Source: Rhyzopertha dominica (Eukaryota > Arthropoda > Insecta > Coleoptera > Bostrichidae). From it: a stretch of DNA of 64,000 bases. Where the stretch lies: positions 45,565,786 through 45,629,785 of the forward strand of contig QCXZ01000041.1 in assembly GCA_025024175.1 (NCBI GenBank), given 5' to 3'. The notes below the pieces were generated by a model. It did no database searches and had not been told where the DNA came from. It was given only the letters and a program-made list of their open reading frames with translations. Below are positions 1-12,249 of this stretch, in pieces (positions within the stretch are counted from its first letter, which is position 1; every line of letters begins with the position of its first letter). Both the position numbers and the translations under genes were made by a program.

Positions 1-1828
1 TTATTCTCACCTGTCAGTTATAGCAAATGATAAAAGGACTGTAAAGTGAATAACTGTTTTAATGTTATGTTGTCTACTTCGAAACGTTTTATATCCAGTA
101 TACAATAATTTTACAAATTGAGTATAAACAAAATGCTATTATTTTTGTTGAAACCATGGTGTGCGTCTAAAAGGGCCGAATATTTGAATTTGAACCAACG
201 TGAAACTTACCCATTATTAGATTTTACGTCTTCTTTCTCTATTTGCAAGCATTTTTTGTCATCAAATACAGTTTCTCATGTACTTTTGTTTTGATACTTC
301 TACGCTACGTTAATCTAAAAAACATAAATTCGTCCATTTTAGATCGTTAGAAGCTGATTTTGGTTGTACTGCTATAACGTAATAACGTCTTTTTTCTGTA
401 CCGAGGGCTACCTTGTACTTTATTTCATGTCTTCTTTGGATGTCAATATCAATTAATAAGGAAAACATTACTTTCTTAGATCCCTTGTCTAGGTCATAAT
501 TATTTGTAGCTTTACATTTCTTGTTAAATTAACCATGTCTCTTTTAAAAACATATACGTTATGAAGTACCACTACGTTTTATTCTGCCAAAACTACAGTC
601 TTGGTTAAGCAGCTGCTAGAAAATCTCTATTTAAATTGTTCCTGCGGAATTGCTTAGACAAGGAGAAAGAAGGATGGTGCTGTATTGTGTAGGCAAAAGT
701 TTTACTTAAATTTAAGAAGTAATAGATTTATTTTTCATTTGCCTTGAATGACTAAATCCAGAATTTCACATCAACTGTTAACAAACCTTCCTTAGTAGCA
801 GAGATAACGACAATATACCTATTGATTTTTCTTTTTACTGTTATTCTCTCGGAATTTTGTTTTAGAAAGTTTCTGTAATTCAAGTCATCCTCCATTTAAA
901 TTTCTAGTTATACAAATATTACTAGTACTTTCAGTCTGTCATAGGCCTTCCACTGTCCAACAATACCCTCAAATTGTTGATCATTTTCGAATTCCTCTTT
1001 GTACGAGACACAATAGCAGAGGCAGCAGAGAATCGTTCACGAATACGTGTTAACAAACTGACGTTGAATAGTGGCCCGGTCCAACTTTACAAGCCATAAA
1101 CCCTACAACGACCCTTGCACAGTTTGCTTTACAAAAGGGAAAATTACACATTTCTGTTGGGCAGTTAAATGCCAACGTTGCGCCATATTAACCGAAGCAG
1201 GACACAACCTTTTGTTCGACTTCGAGCATAATTACATTGAATTCAGCTTAATCCAGAGGGCAACCTCAAAGCACTAGCCAAACTCCGCTTTGAGTGCTAC
1301 ACTAATCTTCAATCACAACGGACATACATTTCTATCTATTGATCTATACTGCTTAACAAACAGACTGAAACGACACATCGCATGCCATTAGGCGAGCTTA
1401 TGGTTTGCAATAGCATTTAGCAGGATAGCAAAGGTATTTCTAAGCAAGAATTGTTTTTGAAATTTTGAAATGAAATTTATATCAAACGATCGTATGCGTG
1501 AAAGGAAAAATTCTATTAAACATTTTGTATCTATTGTTTTAACAGTATCAATAGTAGCAACTAAGCAAAACTAAACTAATCACACAATTTCAAAAGAAAC
1601 GGTTAATTATTGCACAATTATAATAGTCTGATTGCTACTACTACTACTACTACTAATACTGCTACTACTCTGCGTTAATGATTTAATATTTACTGAGATA
1701 TTAATGTATAATAACTAAAACTGTAACTACAATTAAAGAAAATTATTAAAAATAAAGAAAAGGCTGCTTTAAAAATCTGTACAAAGCAACTGCTCTGGTA
1801 ATTCTGTACAGCTATAATAATTATTATT
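1..1828. other. gene-free AT-rich stretch
   Basis: I see no coding frame with recognisable motifs and no mobile-element signature here. The only frame of note, near 1071-1277, is short and resembles nothing I know. A CTA/CTG-type trinucleotide run lies at about 1636-1672. Confidence 0.6.
1636..1672. repeat. (CTA)n microsatellite, imperfect
   Basis: About twelve units of CTA, with two interruptions (aatact and ctgcta), followed by unique sequence. Confidence 0.85.
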
Positions 1829-2260
1829 ATGAAATATGGTGGAAGAGCGACCCTCTTCGTTGAGAACACAAAAACAAACTCCAGACAATATAGTATTACG
1901 GTCAACAAAAATAAAGCACAATGTACTTTTTTTAGAAGCCGAGTTTTCGGAAAATTTATTTTCTTCTTCAGGAGCTTACAATACAAAGCATATAACAGTC
2001 CAAAAGCAAGCCGACAGTTGGGTAGCAGGGTGGACGAACACAGAAGAGACGTCAGAAATTTAAAAACTAACTCGGCATTGTCTGAACATTCCACTAGCTT
2101 AAATCATAGTTTCGATTTTGATGGTGTGAGGGTTTTGGAGTTGAAAGAAATTTAAATGAGGGATTATTTCACGAACTGGTCGAGATTTACTACAATTCTA
2201 ATTTAATAAATAAACGATATGTTCGTTGAGAATTTAAGTAACATTTATGGCTTTTGTCTC
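1829..2260 (+). pseudogene. Penelope-like element, GIY-YIG endonuclease C-terminal fragment
   Basis: The frame reads QLGSRVDEHRRDV and then HSFDFDGVRVLE, which is the second half of the GIY-YIG nuclease domain at the C-terminus of Penelope-like retroelements. After a frameshift near 2150 it continues as LFHELVEIYYNSNLINKR and then VENLSNIYG, which fits the usual tail of these proteins (an E-x2-I helix, then an LxxIY block). The reverse transcriptase part is absent or unrecognisable upstream. At least two frame breaks and the missing 5' part make this a 5'-truncated, dead copy. The call rests on recalled family motifs, not on a search. It differs clearly from the Penelope-like copies at 12.2-13.9 and 28.9-30.2 kb, so it is probably another subfamily. 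Confidence 0.7.
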
Positions 2261-3284
2261 TTAACATTAACAGAGGAATCACTTAATCTTGTTGTTTGGC
2301 TCGGCAATAGTTGTGCTGGCATTGTTTTGTTCACTCTAGTAATTTTCACTTGTACAACGGAAATTTCAGGTAGTGGTTTGTTCTTTCTTACTCTGTTACG
2401 AACGAGCGATACCAGTCGATGTAGTGATCACATATTATATTTTTAATCTTTAGTATCAATTCCGTGATGCACTTACCCTCAACTTACCCTAGTGTCTGGA
2501 GCTTGTTTCTATATAATTATTATGATAAGAACATCGCTGCAATACGTTAGTAACTAAAAAGAAATGATTAATAGTCTATCAAATTAAAATTCTGAGCTAA
2601 TCGTTGATACGATAGTTGGCACACTTGTTTATGTTATTGTCTTTGATTTTGATAATCTCCGCCAATCTCCGATTGCTAGCCCTGGTAGAGACAGACAACA
2701 CAAGTTAGTAATCTTTGTGACCTATCGTCTCTTGGTTATTTTCGAAAGCTTGCAATATTTGTCCAATATTTCATTGAAGTAAAGTAAAGGAATATAGGTG
2801 TTCTCCATTCCCGTTGCCACATGTGCAAGGATGATATACCTTGTAAATAATAATTGAACAATGAGTGGTGGTAGGTAGGGTTACATGTATCGAATGAACT
2901 TCTTGTTTTAGGTATCAATATTCTTTGATATTTCATTGGAAAATATCCGTCCATTCATTGAAGTCTCCATACCTTTAATATTATCAGAAACGTCGTTAGC
3001 AATTCTAACCCAGGACAAGTAAAAGTCTTATAAAATGTACATTACATTATTTATTTATTTACTTATCTACTGAACGAAATGTTTTCTTCGAGAAAGACAT
3101 CTCATAAACTGAGCAGGTAAAATAAAGCAATTTTACTTTAAACATACCAGACGTGCATTATTTAAAATATGAACATTTGTATCTCAATAGCAAATTATAA
3201 AGGTGCACGGCAATCAATTACAGTTAAATTTAAATCTGGTTAGCTGTGATTAAAGCTTCTTAGTATTTTTAGCTTTAGTTCATA
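2261..3284. other. gene-free stretch
   Basis: AT-rich DNA with no coding motif or clear repeat found. Confidence 0.55.
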
Positions 3285-3600
3285 CAGCACGGCATAGAAC
3301 TGCTTTTGCCTGTGTACCGTAGTTGAATACAGGTCACTTCCTCTTGGAAGTGTTTGGGAAGTAAGTTCCACTGAGACAGCTAAGTGACTTTGTTATCATG
3401 CCAGTTTATTGCTGACAAATGGATCGTCATCTACTTTTTTCTAACATCATACCACTGCATTGTTAGGCAAAAGCAGTTCTATGCCATGTTGTCTGCACTA
3501 AACCTAAACTGCACTGATGAGCTTTAATAGAAACGAAACAGATCTTCCTGCAGTTGATTGCGGTACAGACAGTATAGCAAACAAACCATATATTTCAAGT
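3285..3600 (+). repeat. hammerhead-ribozyme repeat, decayed copy with inverted arm
   Basis: Second copy of the 54.5-kb ribozyme repeat. Shared sequence starts near 3442 (acatcataccactgc) and runs to about 3580. The core CTGATGA (3514-3520) and GAAA (3535-3538) is intact. The 7-bp inner helix I is perfect: AACTGCA 3507-3513 against TGCAGTT 3549-3555. Helix II is damaged (GCT against AAC) and helix III is largely lost (ACA against TTC), so self-cleavage is doubtful. At 3285-3312 lies an inverted copy of the outer arm (cagcacggcatagaactgc), which can pair with 3465-3492 across about 150 bases. Non-coding; the mechanism of spread is unknown. Confidence 0.7.
3507..3555 (+). ncRNA. degenerate type I hammerhead ribozyme motif
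   Basis: Order: helix I strand 3507-3513, CUGAUGA 3514-3520, helix II region 3521-3534, GAAA 3535-3538, helix III region to 3547, candidate cleavage base C3548, helix I strand 3549-3555. The 15.1-16.1 pair is A-C instead of A-U and only one helix III pair remains. A fossil of the ribozyme seen intact at 54513-54561. Confidence 0.6.
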
Positions 3601-4700
3601 ATGTATATTCTTACATTTTTTCCAGTAGACTTTTGTGCCAAAGGAGGTATTTCCAGTACGTTAGAAAAATCTTCATATCTCTAAAGGTAAAAATCATAGA
3701 GAGATAGGGTTCTCACTATTAGATTAGGCATGCAATATTCTGTTTTTAACACATTTAATAATTTAGTTATGCTAAGATACATTCATAGAGTTCCAATTTC
3801 GTAATTTTCAATCGTGTATAACTTAATTTTTTAAAACAGAATGGTATATTTTCCTTGTGCAATCAATAGTAAACTTCGATTTGATACCTTGCAACTTCAT
3901 TAAGGTATTTTAACGTCTATTATCTCTAACGCTTGAGTTAGTGCCTACCTATTTTAGTTTTGTTTCTCGTTGATCAACACGTTTTTATCAAGTATCCATT
4001 ATTAGCATGTCGTGTTTATATATAAATAGAACTAATAACAATCCAAAGCACCCCAAAAAGTGTAAATTTAAGAGTTTCTGTTAACGATCTTTTGCTCTGG
4101 GTTATGTAGAAAAACATCACTCTACGAGAAAGAAGCAATACAGCAAATATAAGTTTCACCTCTACAAGATTACAATACTCCAACACTTGATCCCTGAGGA
4201 TTTAGCTACAAGGCAAGAATTTTATCGTTTGGGTTGCATGAAGACAAATACTATCCCCGTGATGAGTCCTATTTAGAGACAAGGAAAGATTCCAATCGGC
4301 ATAACTTTCACCACTATGATGAAGCAAACTCTTACCACATCTAAAATACGAAGGTTCAGTTTCGTATGTCTTTAAACTTCTGAGTAGGAATCTTAGAGGA
4401 CCGTTTGTAATATATGGTTAGTCAGACACGTTTACTTTACTTTTTTATTAAGTAATTCAATGGATCTGCTAGGACGATGCTTGACTTCACAAAACTTTAA
4501 ATATTACTTTTTGTATTTTTATGAGGAAAATGGTGACCAGAAAAAATTGGACACATTGTATAATACAAAGCAGGTTCTATATATCCGTATATCGCTAGGT
4601 CTAATTTAGACCATCAGGTCTCAGTGGCAACGACAAATTTTTAATTGAAATTTTGTCAACACATACCTGCCGAATACCGAGCCGCACAGTTAGCTTCCCC
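3601..4700. other. gene-free AT-rich stretch
   Basis: No coding motif, tandem repeat or terminal repeat found. Confidence 0.55.
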
Positions 4701-5060
4701 CTTTTTTTTATTTTCCATTCGTTATGCCGCTGGTACTAATCGACAGCTGCGTTGGAACGACAAAAGCTCCAAATTCGATTTGTAAATCGCTTTGGCACGG
4801 TTATCGATTTAGTTCCATTTTATTGTTACGCGCCATCGTTCCAATTACCGGCTTCAGTCTTCCACCGCGTTATTGGATTGGTATTGGCATGTATCGTTCA
4901 GGATCGGCCGTATCTGATCATATTTCACCGTCTCAGAGACAGCAATATAATTTTCACATATATAACATTTGCAGGGGGAATTTATGAAACTTCACCGTGC
5001 ATCCAGGGCAGACAAAAGGTGAGCCAGCGGCGTCTCGTGGACCATTGAATTGGGTTTTGC
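4700..5060. other. GC-elevated non-coding island
   Basis: Base composition rises sharply against the flanks. Two overlapping frames of 87 and 98 codons cross it, but neither shows a recognisable motif or a convincing gene structure. It could be conserved non-coding DNA or an unrecognised exon. Confidence 0.35.
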
Positions 5061-5399
5061 ATTCACAAACGCTTCTCGAAGAAAAAATTGTAAGAGTAGC
5101 TAAGTTTGCAATTTTGGAGCCTCTTCAATGCAAAACTCTTGGGAAGTAACCAATTAATAGTGGATTTTATAAAAATTACGTGGATAACACCCTTTTAATG
5201 TAAGATATTAAAATGTTGTTTATTTATTGGAAATATCGGATTAATCCTCGAGATAAAAAAAACAGAGAAAAGAAATCATCAATATGTTACTCTGCATTGT
5301 AAGTAAAACATGTGAAGCATTTGTGTGGAGTATATAAAATAACAGATTTGTTTGACACTAGGTACTTTTTTAAATTAATTTAATTGCTTACTACAAGGT

Positions 5400-7253
5400 A
5401 GAAGAAAGCATATGACCAATTCTTAGGTAACTCGGTTAATAAATCTAGGGATGCCTGGAAATTTGAACGAAACCGTAGCAATCAAAAAGTAAATACCGAC
5501 ATTTCTTGTGATGAGTTTAACAACTTTTTTGCTCTATAGCAGGAAAAATAGTAAGTTCAAATAAACTGGATTCTCTTCCAACCTTATGTAAATCTTCAAC
5601 CCACAGTTTGAATAGGCATTCATTCTATTTGGCACCAGTAGCATAAGACGAAATCAGAAATGTAATTTGTAACCTAAACAATTCGAAATGTGATATTTTC
5701 GATCTAGATTCTTTAATACTTAAATCGTCTGAACATGTAGTGACCCCATTTATAACGGAGCTCATAAATAATTGTTTTTCATCTGGAGTTTTTTCTGATA
5801 AGTGCCAAAGTTATCTCAATTTTAAAAAACCAAACAAAAAAATGTTGAAAACTACAGGCCCATTGCAATAATTCCCATCTTAGGTAAAATTATTAAAATT
5901 TTAGTTAAATATAGATTGCTCAGATTCTTTGAAAAACATAATTTTCTAAGCAACAGTCAGTTCGGTTTCAGACGCGGCCGTTCTACAATCAGCGCTCCCC
6001 GAGAAGTGGTGGATCGTATAGTCGGAAATCTGGATGGGGGACATACAGTGGCTGCGGTGCTTTGTGACTCAAGTAGGGCCTTTGACTGCGTGTCTCACAC
6101 TATTCTGTTACATAAGCTCCAGCTTTATGGTATTAGAGGCATCCCGTTAAAGTTCTTTGAATCATATCTACAAAACAGGAGGCAGATAGTATACTCAAAC
6201 AACAAACTTTCTAAAATCGGAAAATTACACTACGGCGTACCCCAAGGCTCGGTGCTTGGACCATTACTGTTTATTATATATATTAATGATTTCTCTCTGC
6301 ATATATCACCTCTTCAAAACATATTATATGCGGATGATGCAACCTTACTTTTCACTTCAAAAAACCGTAATGAGATTAATATTAAATGTAAAGAAGGACT
6401 GAGTAAATCAGTAAACTAAAAAAAATAACAAGAGTTATCTAAAAGGGGACAACGTAAAACTTCTAGGATTGATAATTGATGATGGGTTAAAATGGAATTA
6501 TCACATTGATGAGATGTGCAGAAAAATCTCCAGCCAACTCTTTTTGCTCCGACAACTTAAAAAGTTACTCAATTTCAACAATTTAGTTACTACATATTTT
6601 TCACTAATTCACAGTCTTCTCAGCTATGGTGTTCTTCTTTGGGGAAATGCATCTCAGTCAATAAGGGTGTTCAAACTTCAGAAAACAGCAGTGAGGATTT
6701 TGGGAGGATTATCACAATGCGAAAGTTGTAGAGCTTTGTTTCACAAATTATGCATTATGTCCTTACCTGCAATGTATATTTATTCAACTGTAATTGAAAT
6801 ACACCAATTAAATAACCGTCAAACCCACGGTGAATTACATGGTTACAACACAACACGAACGAATCTTTTAATAACTACAAGGTACAATTTTGTGTCCTTG
6901 GACAAGAATTGCCTGAATTTGAGGATCTACAACAAGCTCAAAACCACTACGAAGCTCATGCAGCGCAACCAGTTCAAGTTAACTGTCAAAATTTTTTAAA
7001 AGATAATGTTTTTATACCATCAATGAATTCCTAGAATCAAAAATATCTATATAATTTAGGAACAGTGTCCCATGCTGTAATGTAATGTAATGTGTTGCAA
7101 TGAAATGTGTATATTAATGTAAAGCTTTATTTTGCTAAAGTTGTAAATCTTGTCTATTTACTGTTAAGTGTTGATGTAGTGACATGCAACAAACAATTAT
7201 CATTTTGTAATATTGTGAATAAATACTATCTATCTATTTATCTATCTAGTTTA
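5400..7253 (+). mobile_element. LINE (CR1/Jockey-type non-LTR retrotransposon), 5'-truncated
   Basis: The element holds decayed upstream reverse-transcriptase linker sequence (about 5400-5915), the polymerase core (5916-6419), the thumb and C-terminal part (6469-6999), a short 3' UTR and a tail. The tail is an ATCT/TATC run at 7226-7248 directly after aataaatac. Such short microsatellite 3' ends are usual for CR1/Jockey-group LINEs. No endonuclease domain is visible, so the copy is 5'-truncated. Confidence 0.8.
5430..6999 (+). pseudogene. LINE ORF2 reverse transcriptase, broken
   Basis: Enzyme of target-primed reverse transcription. Motifs in order: SQFGFRRGRST, then DSSRAFDCVSH (aspartate of motif A region), GVPQGSVLGPLLF (the conserved PQG block) and YADDATLL (catalytic YADD, near 6325). 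A frameshift and stop at 6417-6468 separate the core from the C-terminal part, which starts LLGLIIDDGLKWNYHID and contains YGVLLWGN. Upstream, traces such as DAWKFERN and SCDEFNNFF lie between stops and shifts. Clearly LINE polymerase; the exact clade (CR1, Jockey or relative) is not settled from sequence alone. Confidence 0.85.
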
Positions 7254-10200
7254 GATTAAGAAGAATCTCCACACACCACAGTAAACAGTTTTTAGCTGAA
7301 TGAATTTATATTTGTTTGCAGCTTTAAACTCATATGTTAGCCAGGGCCCAAATTGCTTATTTATATAAAACTTTGTTATGTTTATTCAATAAGAAAATAG
7401 AATTGATGAAAGAAATATATTTGGTGAGTTTCTATATGCTATACATATTTATTATACGACAGATGATGGTCTCTTCACAACATTGCAACTACTAATACCG
7501 TAAAAGCTCTTTACATCAATTTAGATGAGGCAGTATTACTATTAATATATGTGACGAAAGCAGAATGTTCAGCAGATTTGCAGTAAAATCCTCTAAATAC
7601 AACATTGTCACATAAAACGATATATTGAAGCAAGAATTTATCTCGGAAGGTAATCTGAGCTTCTGCGTAAAGTTATTTTTCAGTAAAACATACAAAAGTG
7701 ATATTGGAGTGATTAGAGTAAAGGAGTAAGCCAGTCATGTTGCGGAAAGGTACTCGTATAAAAGGNTGACAAAAATAATTTATTACGTCGATTATTCGGC
7801 ATATATTAAAACACGACCATGCTTTCGGTATTTATTACTTTTTAAAACATTTATCATTGAGCTATTGCATATGCATTTGAATAATGAGTTCTATAAGCTA
7901 AAATAAATACGTTCTGGTTACAGATAACTTGATATTTCATATGAATAAATTACCTGTTTTATATTTGATAGGTTTAAAAATTTGCTGATTTATTTTCATG
8001 TGACAATACAAATAGGTGTACTGAAGAGTTGCACATACATATTTTTTACTAGATAAAAAAGTCACGTCCACTCTTTTGATTAATCTGAATAGGCATAATT
8101 AATGTTCCATCGGAAAAAACCGGAACATGTCTGAAGCATTGTAGGAAAACATATTAAACTTATAATTTTGCGAAACGAATAACGCTAATTGATAGTTGTT
8201 GCCTATAAATTAAAGTAGCGCACTCGATTCTAATTTCCGTGGACTATAGTTATTGCATTTATCATTGGCATGTCGAACATTTTCTTCCACCATTTACTCT
8301 ATACGTGTGTCTGTTATGTCTATTTGGATATGGTTGGTCTAGCAGCCACCACTTGCTTGCATGGTATAATTTAGGTACGTGACATATTACCTTGTGAGTA
8401 AAAGCATCTGGTCACACTCGCGCGCATTTTAGAACGATTCTGTTATTTTATTGATCGCTTAAAGAAAACCGTAAAACGCATATACCAAGACTTCATATAT
8501 AGATCTCTATTCCAACCGGTACATAGTGATGTAACCGCTAGATGGCACTGGTCAACACCGGTATTACACAGAATATACCCCTCAACGAAAGGTAAGACAT
8601 GTTCACGTCAAAAAAATGACGTAATTCCATTTTCTTTGTAGAACTTGCAGTTTTATTTGGGAAGAAGTTTGTGTTACTTTTCAAGATTTACTAGCAAACA
8701 TTCTTACAACCAAGCAGCACACACACAGGGTAGTTAATGTTTCCGTGTGTGGGTTCCGTTGCACAGTGCACAACACTCAGATTTATTGCTAATAAGTAAA
8801 ATTTAGCAATGAGTTCAAGGAAGTTATTAAGAAGCCATGTATATAAATGTTGTACGAAGTTACAGGTGGGCTGTACAAAGGTTGAAAATTAGCCGAACAC
8901 GTAAAACGTCCGAAAATACAATCCAAACGACCTTATTCTTACCAATTTGACATATCTGTTACCTATGTTTGATACAAAGGAGCATTGCTTCCAAATGCAC
9001 AAATCATTTCTTCATTAATTGGTTTTCTATTAAATCTCACAAGCAAACGTCAACATCATCATAAAAGAGCAACCTAAAGCGAAATAAATAATAATAAAAC
9101 GAAATCGAACAACTACATAAAATTCTAAGAGTTTAATTTACAATGCGTTTTAGTGTTATATACTTGTGTTTGCGTTACTATTATTATTGTTGCTGTATCT
9201 ATAGTGAAGTAGTTCTGTGTATCTGGTTAACTGTATACAAGAAATTACAGAATAGTGATACATAAAATCCTGGAAGACGGAAACAGTATGCATAAGTAGG
9301 TGTACATGTCCCAAACGACAGAAGAGCGAATTAGGCAAATAACTCAAGAAATAACAAAATGACAATCTGAGGCAAAAATATCAGCGAATGACGAAGAATA
9401 ATAGCTAGAAATGACAAAAAAGGAGAAATTGATCAAGCGACTCTGAAATGGACCAATGATGTCAACACTATCAAAAAAAACCAAATAATATGAATGTATG
9501 TACATAACCTTCCCATTTCAGTCCTTATATTTCCTTAACATGCAGTTGCACTATTAGCAATCAGCATGTACCCGTCTAACCCAGCGTAAACGGTCGGCCC
9601 GGCGGGATATCAGATAGTGGCAGAAATGCTGACAGTACGCTGGTTTAATCAATTAATCAATCAATTAATAAATAGATAAATATGTTGTTGCACGTAACTG
9701 AAAGCAGGCAATTAATTGAGACAAGGACATTGTAGTCTAGGCTCAAAACTGCTATTTTTTGTTTCAAATTGCGTAAACACCCCTACAGATTTTGTCGCAA
9801 ACATTAAATATGTTTGCAAATTAGACACTGCTAGAGTTCCGTACGATGCCCTATTGACAATTAATTGTCTTAAAGTTTTTTAAGGAAAATTCTGCCAATT
9901 GTCAGCGCACTTCATTTGAGATCTGGCTTTGAAAGGAAGAACACGGCATATGCAAAAATAATTAAAACTGAGTTAGCGGCAAAATTCGGTTCTAGACATC
10001 TTAAATTACATATTTCCATAGTAAAAACATGGTATTTAAAACCCCAAATATATGTTTTTCAAAGAATATTATACCCAGCATCTACAAAAACAGTACAGAT
10101 GTGAACACGCACCAGATCGTAGATATTTGTCCAGTGATTTGTTTTTTTACGTATGACAATTATTTATAATAATTGTGAAGTAAGTGGTTGTTATTTATGA

Positions 10201-10779
10201 AATTATCCTGTGGAAAAAATACTGCATGAGCGTAACCTCTGTGGGTTTACTGAGAATTTTCTAATATAAGTTGAATTTCTTTTCCCAGTATTTACGTTTA
10301 TTAGCAAAAGGTATGAAGTAACTGCATTTTTTCTAAAGAGAAATACAGTTTTTTTGAATACTTATTTAAGTAAAATGAAATCATTTTCATTTGCAGCGTC
10401 GTAAGGATCTGTGTACATTTTAAATTCTGCCTGAATTTTTAACTCAATTTACTCATTATTGTATAAACTGCAGATGCGGTGGTTTTCCTTAATACGGCAG
10501 TATTATACCATAGTACAATCTCTTTGAAATAAAGAAAATTTGGTTAAGCTTTGTGAACGCGTAATTTGTAACCAAAATCGTTTATAATGCATCTGTATTT
10601 TCGATGTGTAGATCCCCCTTAAAGAACCAAACAAATCAAAATGAAGACAAAATATTATTATATATATCCATCGCCAGGTACCCATGTGTAGTCATTTTCT
10701 TTGCATCACATCTAATTTGCAAATTGACCGTGTGATTATTTCACCATAAACTGAACACAGATCCCCCATTAGCATATTT
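7254..10779. other. long gene-free AT-rich stretch
   Basis: No credible coding frame. A short self-complementary segment (cagcgta at about 9582 against tacgctgg at about 9638) is followed by AATTAATC-type simple sequence near 9645-9680. Nothing else recognised. Confidence 0.5.
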
Positions 10780-11170
10780 CGTAAATAGCTGCAGCGATTC
10801 CATGAATCCCGCTCATCAGGCATGAATTTCATTAACCGATGCAACATTTAGCGCAAACCCGAACTTTCTGAGCGCGTATGTGCTTTCATTTCAGCCGCGT
10901 GCATAATCATTTCTGGCTCAACTGCTGCTGTACTCCGCCGACATTCTAGAAGGTAAATTAGTTCATAGTGCATCCGTTTTATCGAAACCACAGCTCCGAG
11001 AGTTCACTCTATCAATAAACGTGGCACGGTGCATTTGCCCCGCGTGCATAGATAAAAATTAAATGCAGTCTGCATGCAGCCTTGCTTTTGTTTGCCTGCG
11101 AGCTTCTGCTTTTTCCCGATGGACACAGCGAGCTGCCTGCCATGCAGATTGACAGTGGCGGCTGGATACG
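10780..11170. other. GC-elevated non-coding island, candidate regulatory DNA
   Basis: No open frame, raised GC, and many short words typical of homeodomain targets (cattaacc, atcaataaacg, gataaaaattaaatgc) plus a TGACAG word near 11150. Candidate enhancer only by composition and motif content. Confidence 0.3.
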
Positions 11171-11544
11171 AAAGTGATTTTGTAAACTATTTGTAATTCT
11201 TGAGTTGCTGAATACATTGTAAGCAACAACGATGAATTTTTACAAAGTAGTATTTATGATTATTTGTATTAAGCGTATAAAATTGTTCCCTAAGCGCGAA
11301 TGCTCTGCAAAATGCAACTTTTTGAAAATCTTCAAGTTTACAGTGTGTTAAACCATTTTAAAACATCTGCGAAACGACAATAATAATTAGAAGGAGGTTT
11401 TAGGACTGGAACTGGAAAGAAAACCGAAAAAAACCGCGTAATTTTTGTCGGAGCGAAAACCGGAAGCGAACCGAAAAAATATCGGTTTATTCTGTTCTGG
11501 TAGAAGAAAATAAAAGTACGTATCCTCATTTATATAAAATTGCT

Positions 11545-11690
11545 ATGGTGGTTTTAGGTACTCCGGCAACACTTGTAAGTATTGAAATGGCGTTTTCTGG
11601 GTTAAGTTTACATTACAGGATAACATAAAGTTTGAATGAAAACATGTTGGAAGATATTTTAATAATATTATAATCAGAGGTAATGTTTTC
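11545..11690 (+). pseudogene. hAT transposase C-terminal dimerisation fragment
   Basis: One frame reads TPATLVSIEMAFSGLSLHYR, a stop, then SLNENMLEDILIIL. This resembles the C-terminal hAT dimerisation block (a P-x-T-S-x-x-x-E-R-x-F-S pattern, then an S-x-E-N-x-E-x-L-L helix). The expected ER is EM here, and stops interrupt it. About 45 residues survive. The flanks at 11395-11480 and 12140-12170 are rich in ccgaaaa words, which may be remains of the same element. Moderate confidence from pattern only. Confidence 0.45.
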
Positions 11691-11892
11691 ATCTTTTAAT
11701 TACACAAATACCTACGAAGCCTGTGTGCTTAAAAAATATAAGAATATAAAAATTTGTGTTGTTTATATATTTTATATATATTAGCTCTCCCTGTTTTATA
11801 GTAGAAATCTAGGTGTCAATGCCATCTGTCAGCATTACGCTAATATGACAAATCACCTAGCTGCCCTAACGGCTAATATTTCCTAAAACAAG

Positions 11893-11970
11893 TGACCTGA
11901 TGAGCTATAATGATAGCAAAATATATCTATCTGCAGATGGTTCGGTGCAGACAGCACAGCACAGACATTT
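11893..11970 (+). repeat. hammerhead-ribozyme repeat, decayed 3' part
   Basis: Third copy of the family. CTGATGA 11897-11903, helix II GCT 904-906 with AGC 915-917 and the same 8-base loop size, helix III ATA 921-923 with TAT 928-930, then C931 and TGCAG. The outer right arm gtgcagacagcacagcac follows. The essential G12 is A (11918), and the upstream helix I strand has been replaced, so this copy should be inactive. Confidence 0.65.
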
Positions 11971-12249
11971 ACTACTTGTTTTATTTTTGTTTAGTAAATA
12001 TTATTATTATTATTTTCATGTACACACACTTTTTTTTATTACAAAAGAAAGAAAAAAGATGTATGCGTATGGATTGAACAAAATGTTTCACACAAATAAG
12101 AGTAAGTACCTTACAATTTTTTGAAAAAGTCATTTTGAACGACCGAAAACCGAAAAAAACATTTTTTTGTGCAAACATTAAATTGATAAATCGGCTGTTA
12201 CTATAAAATACTGAAAAAATTTATTAATCTGATTACGCCTGTAATCCTT

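Noticed and set aside
4724..5048. Two overlapping frames in a GC-elevated island
   Set aside because: No motif, no splice structure and no agreement on frame; kept only as an island.
9575..9660. Short inverted repeat around cagcgta/tacgctgg
   Set aside because: Only about 8 bp pair; too weak to name an element.
10800..10830. ctcatcag (CTGATGAG on the reverse strand)
   Set aside because: No GAAA at the right distance and no helix I; chance match.
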